From the NCBI GenBank assembly GCA_023150835.1, contig JAKLKB010000132.1:1-19057 (forward strand): a stretch of DNA of 19,057 nt, written 5' to 3'. The position numbers and the translations under genes are program-made. The notes beneath the pieces are model-generated. The model did not search any database. It was not told where the DNA came from and saw nothing but the letters and a program-made list of their open reading frames with translations. Each line of letters starts with the position of its first letter. Position 1 is the first letter of the stretch. The DNA comes from Myxococcota bacterium. GTDB lineage: Bacteria; Myxococcota_C; UBA6777. Of this stretch, positions 7,074 to 15,270 are shown piece by piece.

Positions 7074-7172
7074 CGCCACGCCTCCCAACACCCCACAAAC
7101 AAACGCCCCACAAGACCTGCCTCACCTCTCCCCACAAAACGCCCCCCAAATCGCGATGAATCCAAATTCATC

Positions 7173-7202
7173 TTGACGTGTGCTTCGGTGTGCCGTTATG
7201 AT
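7173..7202 (+). promoter_or_regulatory. Candidate sigma-70-type promoter for the acyl-CoA dehydrogenase
   Basis: TTGACG (7173-7178) and TATGAT (7197-7202) are each 5 of 6 to consensus and separated by 18 bp. Transcription would begin near 7209, about 74 nt before the start codon at 7283. Confidence 0.45.
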
Positions 7203-7282
7203 GGCGCACGCAAAGGAACAAAAACATCCTTCTTTACAGCAACTTAGGGATTATTCCTCGCAACCAGACACAGGAGCCAACG

Positions 7283-9154
7283 ATGCCATCGATCGAATTT
7301 AGCGCAGACAAACGCGATATCTTTTTTACGCTCTTTGAACAGATCGGCGTCAAAGAAGTGCTTTCCGCAGAAGCCTTCCAACATCTCGACGAAGAAACCC
7401 TCCAGATGACCCTCGAAGAAGGAATCCGCTTTGCCACGGAAGTTCTCGGCCCGCACAACCGCGTGTGGGATGTGGATGGCGCACACCACAAAGAAGGTCG
7501 TGTTCGCCTGCCTGCTTCTTTTCACAAGGTGTACAAGCAATACATCGAAAATGGCTGGAATGGTCTGATCGCCAACCCAGAATATGGAGGACAAGGATTT
7601 CCCGAACTGTTCGGCGTCGCCGTCAAAGAAGTCCACACAGGGGCCAACACCTCGTTTTCTCTGTTGCCGATGCTCACCAACGGAACAAGCCATCTGATCG
7701 AAGCCTTCGGCACCGAAGAGATGAAGAAGACCTACTGCGAAAAGATGTACACGGGTGTCTGGGGTGGAACGATGTGCTTGACCGAGCCGCAAGCAGGAAG
7801 CGATGTTGGCGCACTCAAGACCACCGCTGTCCCCCAAGGCGATCACTACTTGATTAAAGGCACCAAGATATTCATCACTTGCGGCGATCAAGACGCCACC
7901 GAAAATATCGTCCACGCGGTGCTTGCGCGGCTTCCCAACGCCCCCCAAGGCAGCAAGGGCATCAGCCTTTTTCTTGTGCCCACCCGCTTCGTCAACCCTG
8001 ACGGCAGTCTAGGCGCACACAATGATCTTGAATGCGCACGCATCGAAGAAAAGATGGGCATACACGGCTCGCCGACGTGCGTGATGAATTTTGGCGAAAA
8101 TGACCAATGCAAGGGCTGGTTGCTTGGTGAAGCCAACCAAGGCATGGCTTGTATGTTTCAGATGATGAACGAAGCCCGCCTTGGTGTCGGTGTCCAAGGG
8201 CTTGCAAGCGGTGCAGCCGCCTATTTGAGCGCTCTTGGTTATGCGATCCAACGCCGCCAAGGGGCCGATCCCAAGAACTTCAAAGATCCAAACGCCCCTC
8301 GCGCCGAGATCATCAAACACCCAGATATCCGCCGAATGCTGTTGACCATGAAAGCCTACGTCGAAGGCATCCGCAGCACGATCTACCACACGGGCCTTTA
8401 CATCGACCTGTCCAAAAATCACAAAGACCCCGAACAACGGAAGTTTTATCATCTGCTCGTCGAGCTGTTGACCCCGATCTGCAAAGCCTACGGCAGCGAC
8501 ATGGGCTTCAAAGTCTGCGATATGGCTGTCCAAACATACGGTGGCTACGGCTACACCCAAGACTACCCTGTCGAACAATACTTGCGCGACGTAAAGATCG
8601 CCGCCATCTACGAAGGAACCAACGGGATCCAAGCCATCGACCTGCTTTCTCGAAAGCTCGGAACGCTCGATGGTTTGCGCTTTACCACATGGATGACTCT
8701 GGTGGATAAAACGCTTGCTCCGCTCTCCAACCATCCGCTGCAAGGGCTTGTTGCACAAGTCAAAGCAGCCCAAAAGCAATTGCAAGAAAGCACGCTCGTG
8801 CTTCAACAACAGATGCGCAAAGGCAACCTTAACCACGGCCTGCTTAACGCGACCACTTATCTTGAGATGTTTGGGAACTTCTGCGCGGCGTTTTACCTGA
8901 CCCATGCAGCGACGATCGCGCACGACCAACTTCAAAAACACATCGAAAAAGCCCACGCCACCACCCCCGAAGCCCTTCAAGATCTCTTGCGCAAAAACAA
9001 CGAAGCGGCCTTTTATCACGCCAAGATCTGCACAGCCCGCTTCTTTAACGACCGTCTGCTCACCAACAACCACGCGATCGCCGCAACTATCCTATCCACC
9101 GACGACTCCGCCATCGACATCCTGTTCGCCGATGAGCAAGAGATCCATTCCTGA
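7283..9154 (+). CDS. Acyl-CoA dehydrogenase, long DmdC-like type
   Basis: FAD-dependent alpha,beta-dehydrogenation of an acyl-CoA, passing electrons to electron-transfer flavoprotein. The 623-residue length and layout fit the group with extra terminal domains (as in 3-methylmercaptopropionyl-CoA dehydrogenase DmdC), not the usual about 380-residue enzymes. Seen: an N-terminal helical extension (1-75), CLTEPQAGSD (165-174) and the FITCGDQD strand for FAD/substrate, QTYGGYGYTQDYPVEQYLRD (417-436), catalytic Glu444 in YEGTNGIQ, and a helical C-terminal domain (about 465-600). AGGAG lies 6 nt before the ATG. Substrate cannot be decided: these enzymes are annotated for 3-methylthiopropionyl-CoA, but many act on ordinary fatty acyl-CoAs and no dmd neighbours are present. 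A kinase gene follows 29 bp downstream, probably on the same transcript. Confidence 0.93.
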   Translation: MPSIEFSADKRDIFFTLFEQIGVKEVLSAEAFQHLDEETLQMTLEEGIRFATEVLGPHNRVWDVDGAHHKEGRVRLPASFHKVYKQYIENGWNGLIANPEYGGQGFPELFGVAVKEVHTGANTSFSLLPMLTNGTSHLIEAFGTEEMKKTYCEKMYTGVWGGTMCLTEPQAGSDVGALKTTAVPQGDHYLIKGTKIFITCGDQDATENIVHAVLARLPNAPQGSKGISLFLVPTRFVNPDGSLGAHNDLECARIEEKMGIHGSPTCVMNFGENDQCKGWLLGEANQGMACMFQMMNEARLGVGVQGLASGAAAYLSALGYAIQRRQGADPKNFKDPNAPRAEIIKHPDIRRMLLTMKAYVEGIRSTIYHTGLYIDLSKNHKDPEQRKFYHLLVELLTPICKAYGSDMGFKVCDMAVQTYGGYGYTQDYPVEQYLRDVKIAAIYEGTNGIQAIDLLSRKLGTLDGLRFTTWMTLVDKTLAPLSNHPLQGLVAQVKAAQKQLQESTLVLQQQMRKGNLNHGLLNATTYLEMFGNFCAAFYLTHAATIAHDQLQKHIEKAHATTPEALQDLLRKNNEAAFYHAKICTARFFNDRLLTNNHAIAATILSTDDSAIDILFADEQEIHS

Positions 9155-9183
9155 TCAGACTCCGTATGCGTGGAGGAACGGAC

Positions 9184-10215
9184 ATGCGGCTACCCGCTCT
9201 CGAAGCTTATCCCATCGGCGAAGTGCTTGAATGCAAGCCGATCGTGGTGGGTTTGATTCATCAAACGTATCGGATCGCTTGTAGAGAAGGTGCTTATAGC
9301 TTGCAGGGACTTCACCCCAAACTTGCAAGTGACGGGATCATGGCCGATTACGAGGTCGTGAATCGTGCGCTGATCGAGCGCGGCTTGCCTGTTCCTCGGC
9401 TGGTGTGGACACGCGAGAACCAAAGCTTCTACCAAGACGAGACGGGGAAACGCTGGCGATTGACCACTTGGCTTGAAGGACGATGTGTCGAAGCTCCTCA
9501 GCACGACGAGATGGTACGTAGTGCCGCTGCTTTGTTGGGCCGATTTCACGCAAAGATGGCTGACTTCGACTACACCTTCCGATCCACCCACCCGCTTCAC
9601 AAGACCGAACACCACCTTGCACGCCTCCAAGAAGCAGCCCACACGTTTCAAGGTTCGCCGCTGTGGTCGGATATCGCAGAGATCGCCACACAAGTCCAAG
9701 CCGATATCCCCTCCTTGCTGTTGCCCCCTGAACTCCCACGTGGCGTTGTTCACGGTGATCCCAAGATCTCCAACCTGCTCTTTGATGCGGACGATCACGC
9801 CATCGCCTTGATCGATCTTGATACATGCAACCGCCACAGCGTCCTTGTCGATGTCGGTGATGCGGTGCGTTCGTGGTGTCGCCAAGGCAGCGAAGATCGC
9901 GTTCAGCCTTTTTCACTCGAACGCTTCCAAGCGCTGATCGAAGGATACGCTTCGACCTATTCTTCGCTGTCTTCGGCAGAACGGGACTTTTTGCCGCACG
10001 CAGGCCGCCTGATCACCCTCGAACTGACCGCTCGCTTTGCTACGGATTATCTCGAAGATAGCTATTTTGGTTGGGACAACCAGCGTTATCCGACCCGCCG
10101 CGCCCACAACCTCGCCCGCGCCCAAGCCATGCTCGCCCTCGCCCAAGAGATGAAAGCCCACACCGAGACCTTGGCGGCGATCGTCATCAAGGCTTTTTCT
10201 CGGAAAATCGCTTGA
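9184..10215 (+). CDS. APH/NahK-like small-molecule kinase
   Basis: The 343-residue protein has the aminoglycoside-phosphotransferase/choline-kinase fold. The catalytic loop is HGDPKISN (His190-Asp192-Asn197) and the metal-binding segment is ALIDLDT (Asp211, Asp213), followed by DVGDAVR. This form of the loop, together with the ending RYPTRRAHNLARAQAMLALA, resembles N-acetylhexosamine 1-kinase and related sugar or alcohol kinases more than antibiotic-resistance enzymes. The N-lobe has no canonical protein-kinase P-loop, as usual here. I chose the ATG at 9184 because GGAGG sits 7 nt upstream; the frame also allows 9166, which would place the ribosome-binding site inside the gene. It follows the acyl-CoA dehydrogenase by 29 bp. 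Substrate unknown; phosphorylation of a sugar or amino alcohol is inferred. Confidence 0.85.
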   Translation: MRLPALEAYPIGEVLECKPIVVGLIHQTYRIACREGAYSLQGLHPKLASDGIMADYEVVNRALIERGLPVPRLVWTRENQSFYQDETGKRWRLTTWLEGRCVEAPQHDEMVRSAAALLGRFHAKMADFDYTFRSTHPLHKTEHHLARLQEAAHTFQGSPLWSDIAEIATQVQADIPSLLLPPELPRGVVHGDPKISNLLFDADDHAIALIDLDTCNRHSVLVDVGDAVRSWCRQGSEDRVQPFSLERFQALIEGYASTYSSLSSAERDFLPHAGRLITLELTARFATDYLEDSYFGWDNQRYPTRRAHNLARAQAMLALAQEMKAHTETLAAIVIKAFSRKIA

Positions 10216-10373
10216 CAATGCGCTGCATAAGAGGCATCTCTTCTGCCGCAAATGAGGCATACTTCACCGACCGATCCACAAGCGCGATCTGTGTGTTGTT
10301 CTCGAACCATGCAAGCATGTGATCTTTTCAAGCCCACGCGGCGGCGCGGGCGATATGAGGGAGCGTTGGCGTT

Positions 10374-11912
10374 ATGGCGAAAAAGAAAAAGCTCGAAGAG
10401 ACCGAAGTCACCACCCACACAAAACAGACCAAAGTTAAATCCACCGAAACCACCGAAGACACCGAAGACACCGTCGATGCGAAAGAGGCTTCTTCGCAAG
10501 AAGAACAGCCCGGATCTGCCGCTCATTTGAAATCCCCCCATGAACACGCCCAAGAGCACGCCCAAGAGCACGCCCATGAACACGCCCAAGAGCACGCCCA
10601 TGAACACGCCCACAAACACACACAAAAACACACACAAAAACACACACAGACGAGCGCCGAAGACGCGCCGAAAAAGCACACACGCAGCAAAAAAGCCGAT
10701 CATCCGACAGATCTGATCGCAGCGGTGGTTCAAAAGGGCGAAAGCCATCTCCAACACGCCACCCAAGCCGCAGAAAAAGCCGTCAAAGCCACACAAAAAG
10801 CCTCCAAAACCATCGTAGAAGCCGCAAGCGAGGCAGGCCACCTGATCGTGGAAGCTGCAACACAAACCACAGACGCCGCACGCCACGCGCTTGAAGACGC
10901 CGCACAAGTGACGGGGGAAGCCTTGGGTGGGGCCGTCGAGGAAGCCACAAAAACCGTACGCCAAGTCGCCAACGAAGTCGTTGACAGCGCAAGCCACGCC
11001 GCACACAAAGCCAGCGAAGATCTCTCTCATGCCGCACAAGATGTCGTCAAAGCCGCACAAAAGGCCGCCAAACAACTCCAACGCAGCGCCGAAGAGATCC
11101 TCCACGAAGCCCAAGCCGCCTTGCGCGAATCCACACACAACAACCCCCCCGTGTCGCACGATCAATCCCTTGTATCGAGCAGTATCAACCCTGATCCTCG
11201 CGCTCCCGAGGTCTCGATCGTGATCCCTGTTTACAACGAAGAAGGCATCATCACTTCTTCGGTCGAGGATCTGGTTCGCCGCCTCACCGAGATGGGTTGG
11301 TCCTACGAACTGATCCTTGCGGAAAACGGTAGCCGTGACGCCACCACCGCACTTGCCAACAACCTTGCGTCTCGTTTCCCTTCGGTTCGCGTGATCCATG
11401 CAGGCGAACCCAACTACGGAAAAGCGATGCGCCTTGGAATCCTCGAATCACGCGGAACATACGTCATCTGTGACGAGATCGATCTGTGTGACACGCGCTT
11501 TTATCGCGATGCGATGGCGCTCTTGCGCAGTGATGCCGCAGACATGGTGGTGGGGAGCAAGCTGTTGTCGGGTTCGTTGGACAATCGCGGATGGCTGCGC
11601 AATACCGCAAGCCAAGTCCTCAACAATATGCTGCGCGTTGCTGTGGGCTTTGAAGGCACCGATACACACGGACTCAAAGCCTTCCGTCGCGACCGTATCC
11701 TTCGGCTTGTCGAAGCCTGCCAAGTGGACAAAGATCTGTTTGCCTCCGAACTGGTGATCCGCGTGTGGCGCTCGACTGCCCGCATCAAAGAGATCCCCCT
11801 TCAGATCGAAGAAAAACGCAAACCCAGCATCAACTTGTTCCGTCGTGTGCCAAACGTCCTCAAAAACATGGGGAAACTGGTGTGGCTTTTCCGTGTACGC
11901 GGTGATATGTGA
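10374..11912 (+). CDS. Family 2 glycosyltransferase with His-rich/Ala-rich N-terminal extension
   Basis: Residues about 278-512 form a GT-A family 2 domain: VSIVIPVYNEEG (280-291), ENGSRDAT (317-324, in place of the usual DDGSxDxT), GKAMRLGI (349-356), an acidic CDEIDLCD (366-373) where the DxD motif is expected, and DTHGLKAFRR (430-439). The closest style is dolichyl/polyprenyl-phosphate sugar transferases; there is no C-terminal membrane segment. The first about 275 residues are unusual. Residues 1-50 are Lys/Thr/Glu-rich. At 55-92 a tetrad repeat (xHAQ, xHTQ) holds 13 His in 37 residues. Residues about 110-255 are Ala-rich amphipathic helix with Glu/Lys/Gln, like LEA, phasin or apolipoprotein helices, without long hydrophobic stretches. 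GAGGGAG lies 10 nt before the ATG. Donor and acceptor are unknown. The long antisense frame over this gene is a shadow. Confidence 0.85.
   Translation: MAKKKKLEETEVTTHTKQTKVKSTETTEDTEDTVDAKEASSQEEQPGSAAHLKSPHEHAQEHAQEHAHEHAQEHAHEHAHKHTQKHTQKHTQTSAEDAPKKHTRSKKADHPTDLIAAVVQKGESHLQHATQAAEKAVKATQKASKTIVEAASEAGHLIVEAATQTTDAARHALEDAAQVTGEALGGAVEEATKTVRQVANEVVDSASHAAHKASEDLSHAAQDVVKAAQKAAKQLQRSAEEILHEAQAALRESTHNNPPVSHDQSLVSSSINPDPRAPEVSIVIPVYNEEGIITSSVEDLVRRLTEMGWSYELILAENGSRDATTALANNLASRFPSVRVIHAGEPNYGKAMRLGILESRGTYVICDEIDLCDTRFYRDAMALLRSDAADMVVGSKLLSGSLDNRGWLRNTASQVLNNMLRVAVGFEGTDTHGLKAFRRDRILRLVEACQVDKDLFASELVIRVWRSTARIKEIPLQIEEKRKPSINLFRRVPNVLKNMGKLVWLFRVRGDM
10539..10650 (+). repeat. 12-bp coding microrepeat encoding His tetrads
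   Basis: A 12-bp unit of the form GAGCACGCCCAA or CATGAACACGCC is repeated about nine times, turning into CACAAACACACA-type units at the 3' end. It encodes the (Q/H)EHA and KHTQ tetrads of the glycosyltransferase extension. A multiple-of-three unit keeps the frame when copy number changes. Confidence 0.85.
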
Positions 11913-12034
11913 TCTTCCCCGTCATCCCGACGTTTGCGCGTTCTTCGCTGCGTCAACACCTCTCTGCCCGCCTTCTCCAGACCTTGCCAAAATGCTCTCC
12001 ATGTCCGACGTTCCTCGCAAACGATTGAGGGTTT

Positions 12035-13081
12035 GTGTTGTGTGCAGTAACTCCCACCACACGTACCCTCGCCATCTTGGAGATCTTGCTCTTGGAACTG
12101 GCCAGTTATTTGTGCCAACGCGCACGACTCCCTTTCCCCCCCCAACTCCAGACGCTTGCGGCCACAGAACGCCTTGCGATCGCAGCGCGCAGCGTCTACC
12201 TGCACCGACTCTTTCAGATGGGGGGCGTGCTTGCTCAATCCATCCCACAAAACGGGCATCTCCACAGCCAACGCTTGTGGGATCTCCCCCCCAAAGCCCT
12301 CGCTCTCGGACCCGATGCTTCGGCCCTTCTGCAATCCCTTGAACAGATCCTACGCAACAGACAGACCGACACGATCCCCCCACCCTCGCAAGGGGGGGAT
12401 GTCTTGTTCTACCATGCGATCACCCTGCTCTTCCTCGATCATCCTCACCCCACGCTCTCCCAACAATTGTCTCGTGTCTCTCCGTTGACTCGCCTTTGCC
12501 GCTTTCCCATTATTCCCGAACACCCGCCACTTCGGCTTCTCGATCAAGAAAGCGGCCACCCTGCCCTCACTCACGAAGAAGCCGAAGCCTTGCAACAACA
12601 CCCTGCCGTCCACTTCTTTTCGGCTTATCTCGCCGATCAGTGGTCGCTCTTCCCCCCCCCAACGCCCCAAGTCCCGCCCGAAGAACAGATCGCCCACTTG
12701 AGAACTCGGTTGGCGACGCTTTTGTTGTGGATGGAGACCGCCCCACGCACAGGCCGTTTTTCGCTTCTCAGCGTTTTTCCTTTGTGGTGGAAACGCTTAC
12801 TTTCCGAGCACTTTGTCGAAAAAGTCACGGAGATCCAAAACTTTCGTACCTACCGCTTATCCCAGCGCGAAGCGCTGGTCTTTTGCTATGCCGAATTCTT
12901 GCGCCTTGGCGAGCGCCTTACAACGATCATCGAACAATACATCACACGCCCCGGCCCTTATGGTTGGGAAGATCCCGCCGAAGTGCGTGTATTTCTAAGC
13001 GTCGCAGGTCGCCAATGGACCAGCGGTGGACTCCAACAACGCGTTCAAGAAGCCCAACACCAACTGCGCCGCAGCCTTTGA
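12035..13081 (+). CDS. Uncharacterised helical protein, first gene of MoxR-vWA cluster
   Basis: The 348-residue product has no domain I recognise. It starts at GTG (12035), the first possible start after an in-frame stop at 12026, with GAGG 6 nt upstream. The sequence looks mainly alpha-helical (LEILLLELASYLCQRARL; LRTRLATLLLWMETA) and has a Pro-rich linker around residues 208-217 (PPPTPQVPPEEQ). No signal peptide and no membrane helix beyond moderately hydrophobic patches. It lies 122 bp after the glycosyltransferase and 72 bp before the next gene, in the same direction as the MoxR, vWA and small genes. By position it would be one of the lineage-specific X-domain components of AAA-vWA ternary systems. 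That role rests on neighbourhood only; that it is a real gene is supported by base and codon use like its neighbours. Confidence 0.75.
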   Translation: MLCAVTPTTRTLAILEILLLELASYLCQRARLPFPPQLQTLAATERLAIAARSVYLHRLFQMGGVLAQSIPQNGHLHSQRLWDLPPKALALGPDASALLQSLEQILRNRQTDTIPPPSQGGDVLFYHAITLLFLDHPHPTLSQQLSRVSPLTRLCRFPIIPEHPPLRLLDQESGHPALTHEEAEALQQHPAVHFFSAYLADQWSLFPPPTPQVPPEEQIAHLRTRLATLLLWMETAPRTGRFSLLSVFPLWWKRLLSEHFVEKVTEIQNFRTYRLSQREALVFCYAEFLRLGERLTTIIEQYITRPGPYGWEDPAEVRVFLSVAGRQWTSGGLQQRVQEAQHQLRRSL

Positions 13082-13153
13082 GGACGCCAAGGTACCCAAC
13101 ACCACACCCAAAACAGCCACTTCCCCCCGCCACCACCGCATAAAGGGTTTGTT

Positions 13154-15160
13154 ATGTCGCCCAAAGCTCATTGGTATCTTTTCCCCCGCGAACCTGATCT
13201 GCGTGCCGCTTTGTCCCAAGAATCCACCGCACTTTTGCATCCCTACCAACTTTGGCGCATCCACACACCCCCTCATGCCAACTCTGCCTTGCTTTTGCGC
13301 ACCGAACAACCGCTGTCTTCAACTCCTTTCGCGACAGCGGTCTCTGTCCTCCCCCCAACGCCCGCTCCCAACGAAACCCTGCTCACCCTCACACACACCA
13401 CCCCTCCCTCCCCACCTCGAACAGTTGAGGCGGCCTTGTGGCGACAAGGCTCCTGTCTTCTTGCTGCCCTTGGAATGCAAGAGGCACGATCCACAGATCA
13501 ACTCCAAACCCTCGCATGGATCCTGTATGATCTTCCTGCACAGATGCTCCAAGAACTCGTCTCGGATCACCTCGCACTCGACAACCACGACCTGCGATGC
13601 ACCTACACCCCAACACAACGGGCTTGGCTATGGAGTCGCCGTGCCGAAAGCTTCCTGACCCTGAAATACAGCGCACGCCCCAACGTCCGCCTTTATCAGT
13701 CCTTCCAAGACGCACCACATATCTTGACTCCCCTCGGACAACGCGGCCCCTTCGCCCCCTCCCTCCCACAGGGCGAACACCTGCTTGTGCTTGAGGCGGA
13801 TGGAACGACGCGATCCCTCCAAACCTCCGAATGGTGGGCCGCAAGCGAGCACTTGCACATCCAAGATCTCCCCACACCACAGCCCACCTCTGCATTCGAT
13901 CCTCCCCCGCCCATCCGTCTCGCCCTACGTTACATCCACGCCGAACCACGCGATATCCCGCTGCTTTGGCTGCTCGAAGGCGAACCAGCCCACCCAGCCA
14001 TCGAAAGCCTCTTTTTTGAGCTAGGTATCGAAGAGCGCCGCGCCATCAGCCTCGCGATCACGCACCTCCCCGAAACGACACAGCCGCTGTTTTTCTTGCG
14101 CGATGATCGACCCACGCCCACTTCTCCGCTATTTCATGCTGATCAAGCGATCGGTTTCGTTCCTTTTCTTCCTCAAGAAGGATTCTACATCCAACACGCT
14201 TTTCGTCTGTATCCCTCTCTCCCTCCCAACGTCCTCAAAAACACCTTCCGCTTGCATTACGGGCGCTATACGATACTTCAGCCCAAAGCACACACGCCAC
14301 AACCAAGGTTATTGTGTGTGCCTCGCGAGAGCTTCCAACCCATCGAGACGTATCTCCATTACCAGATCGGCGCACACCCCGAAGAAGTTCGCCAACTCGC
14401 CCAACACACCGCCCTCGATATCCTTTTTGAACCCACTTCGCTCCCCGCCCCCTCCGCAGCACACACCCCCACCGCTGCGCCCCCGCCTCACCCCGAAGCG
14501 CCCAACGCTCCTTCACGCGCACAAGCCTCCGTAGACCTCGATCCTGCTCCGCTCGCCCCCACACGCCGCAGCGAGCAAGAAAACGCTCTTCAAAAACTCG
14601 AACAACGCTTGCGCGAACGCACGCGGCGCGGCGAACACCCCACCACCCACGAATGGATCGAACTCGCCCGCCTTTACTACCGAGAATACATTCAAAAACA
14701 AAATCAACTCGCCCTTCAAGAAGCCCTCAAAGCCATCGATCAAGTCCTCTATCTCGACCGTTGCGCGCCTGACGCCGTCCAACTCGAACGCGCCATCCTC
14801 GAAGAAACTCTCCGAACGATCGGCCTCTCTTTCTCCGAACAGATGCGATCTCTCGATGCGCACCTCCAAAGCAAAGAACCCTTGCGTATGCGTCTGGCCT
14901 TCCGACTCCGCGCACGTTTACTCCTCGAACAATACGACGGTCCAGAAGATCAACGCATCGCTTTGCGCTTGCATTTTTACCGCGACTTCGCCGCCATCGA
15001 AGACTCCTTGATGATCCGCGAACATTACATCTACGCCGAAGGAGTCGCTCTGACCCTTCAAGACGACGAACTCTACGAACGCGCACGCTTGCGATACCGC
15101 CAAGCGCTCCAAGATCAAGCACGACTCCAGCACGAGCTGCCCCTTGTCCTCTTGCCCTAA
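13154..15160 (+). CDS. Large uncharacterised protein of MoxR-vWA cluster
   Basis: The 668-residue product begins at ATG with AAGG about 7-8 nt upstream. Two parts can be seen. Residues about 1-430 form an alpha/beta region opening with HWYLFPRE, with LWRQGSCLLAALG, VFL-type core strands and LPPNVLKNTFRLHYGRYTIL near residues 356-375; no catalytic motif is evident. A Pro/Ala-rich linker (about 435-475) leads to a helical C-terminal region (about 478-668) with paired helices (ALEEALKAIDQVLYLDR-like, YERARLRYRQALQDQARLQ) that could be degenerate TPR-like repeats. This layout and its place directly before a RavA-type MoxR gene match the large X proteins of AAA-vWA ternary systems. I infer a scaffold or substrate-recognition role. 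No enzymatic activity can be claimed. Confidence 0.78.
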   Translation: MSPKAHWYLFPREPDLRAALSQESTALLHPYQLWRIHTPPHANSALLLRTEQPLSSTPFATAVSVLPPTPAPNETLLTLTHTTPPSPPRTVEAALWRQGSCLLAALGMQEARSTDQLQTLAWILYDLPAQMLQELVSDHLALDNHDLRCTYTPTQRAWLWSRRAESFLTLKYSARPNVRLYQSFQDAPHILTPLGQRGPFAPSLPQGEHLLVLEADGTTRSLQTSEWWAASEHLHIQDLPTPQPTSAFDPPPPIRLALRYIHAEPRDIPLLWLLEGEPAHPAIESLFFELGIEERRAISLAITHLPETTQPLFFLRDDRPTPTSPLFHADQAIGFVPFLPQEGFYIQHAFRLYPSLPPNVLKNTFRLHYGRYTILQPKAHTPQPRLLCVPRESFQPIETYLHYQIGAHPEEVRQLAQHTALDILFEPTSLPAPSAAHTPTAAPPPHPEAPNAPSRAQASVDLDPAPLAPTRRSEQENALQKLEQRLRERTRRGEHPTTHEWIELARLYYREYIQKQNQLALQEALKAIDQVLYLDRCAPDAVQLERAILEETLRTIGLSFSEQMRSLDAHLQSKEPLRMRLAFRLRARLLLEQYDGPEDQRIALRLHFYRDFAAIEDSLMIREHYIYAEGVALTLQDDELYERARLRYRQALQDQARLQHELPLVLLP

Positions 15161-15210
15161 ACACACCACCATACCCCGCGCAACCATGCCTAGCAGAAAG
15201 GAGACGCGAC

Positions 15211-15270
15211 GTGAAAGAATTTTTGCAAACGTCGCATACACCGCATGAATCCAACGATCTCCATCTCTGA
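15211..15270 (+). CDS. Possible 19-codon leader ORF overlapping the MoxR start
   Basis: AAGGAG lies 7 nt before a GTG at 15211, the best ribosome-binding site in this cluster. The frame runs 19 codons (VKEFLQTSHTPHESNDLHL) and stops at 15268-15270, 26 bp inside the MoxR gene in a different frame. The MoxR ATG at 15245 has no site of its own. The short ORF could couple translation to MoxR, or the true MoxR start could be the GTG with a one-base sequence error between. Either is inference. Confidence 0.3.
   Translation: MKEFLQTSHTPHESNDLHL

Larger units (their letters stand above)
6897..7282. other. Divergent promoter region
   Basis: These 386 bp lie between the minus-strand TPR-pgsA operon and the plus-strand acyl-CoA dehydrogenase and contain no supported gene. 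They hold a candidate promoter for each direction (7045-7073 minus, 7173-7202 plus) and a 7-bp inverted repeat at 6914-6932. From about 7081 to 7155 the plus strand is strongly C/A-rich and G-poor. Confidence 0.7.

Noticed and set aside
8009-9073. 354-codon minus-strand frame inside the acyl-CoA dehydrogenase
   Set aside because: The plus strand has intact catalytic motifs throughout; the minus frame is a consequence of codon bias.
9184-10215. Aminoglycoside resistance gene
   Set aside because: The catalytic loop and flanks resemble sugar/NahK-like kinases and the gene sits with a metabolic dehydrogenase; the APH fold alone does not show antibiotic activity.
10212-10240. Promoter with perfect TTGACA before the glycosyltransferase
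   Set aside because: No acceptable -10 box 16-18 bp downstream; the TTGACA overlaps the end of the kinase gene.
10086-11399. 437-codon minus-strand frame with a hydrophobic VFLCVF-type repeat resembling membrane helices
   Set aside because: It is the complement of the His/Ala-rich coding repeat in the glycosyltransferase and spans into the kinase gene; the plus-strand GT2 motifs decide the strand.
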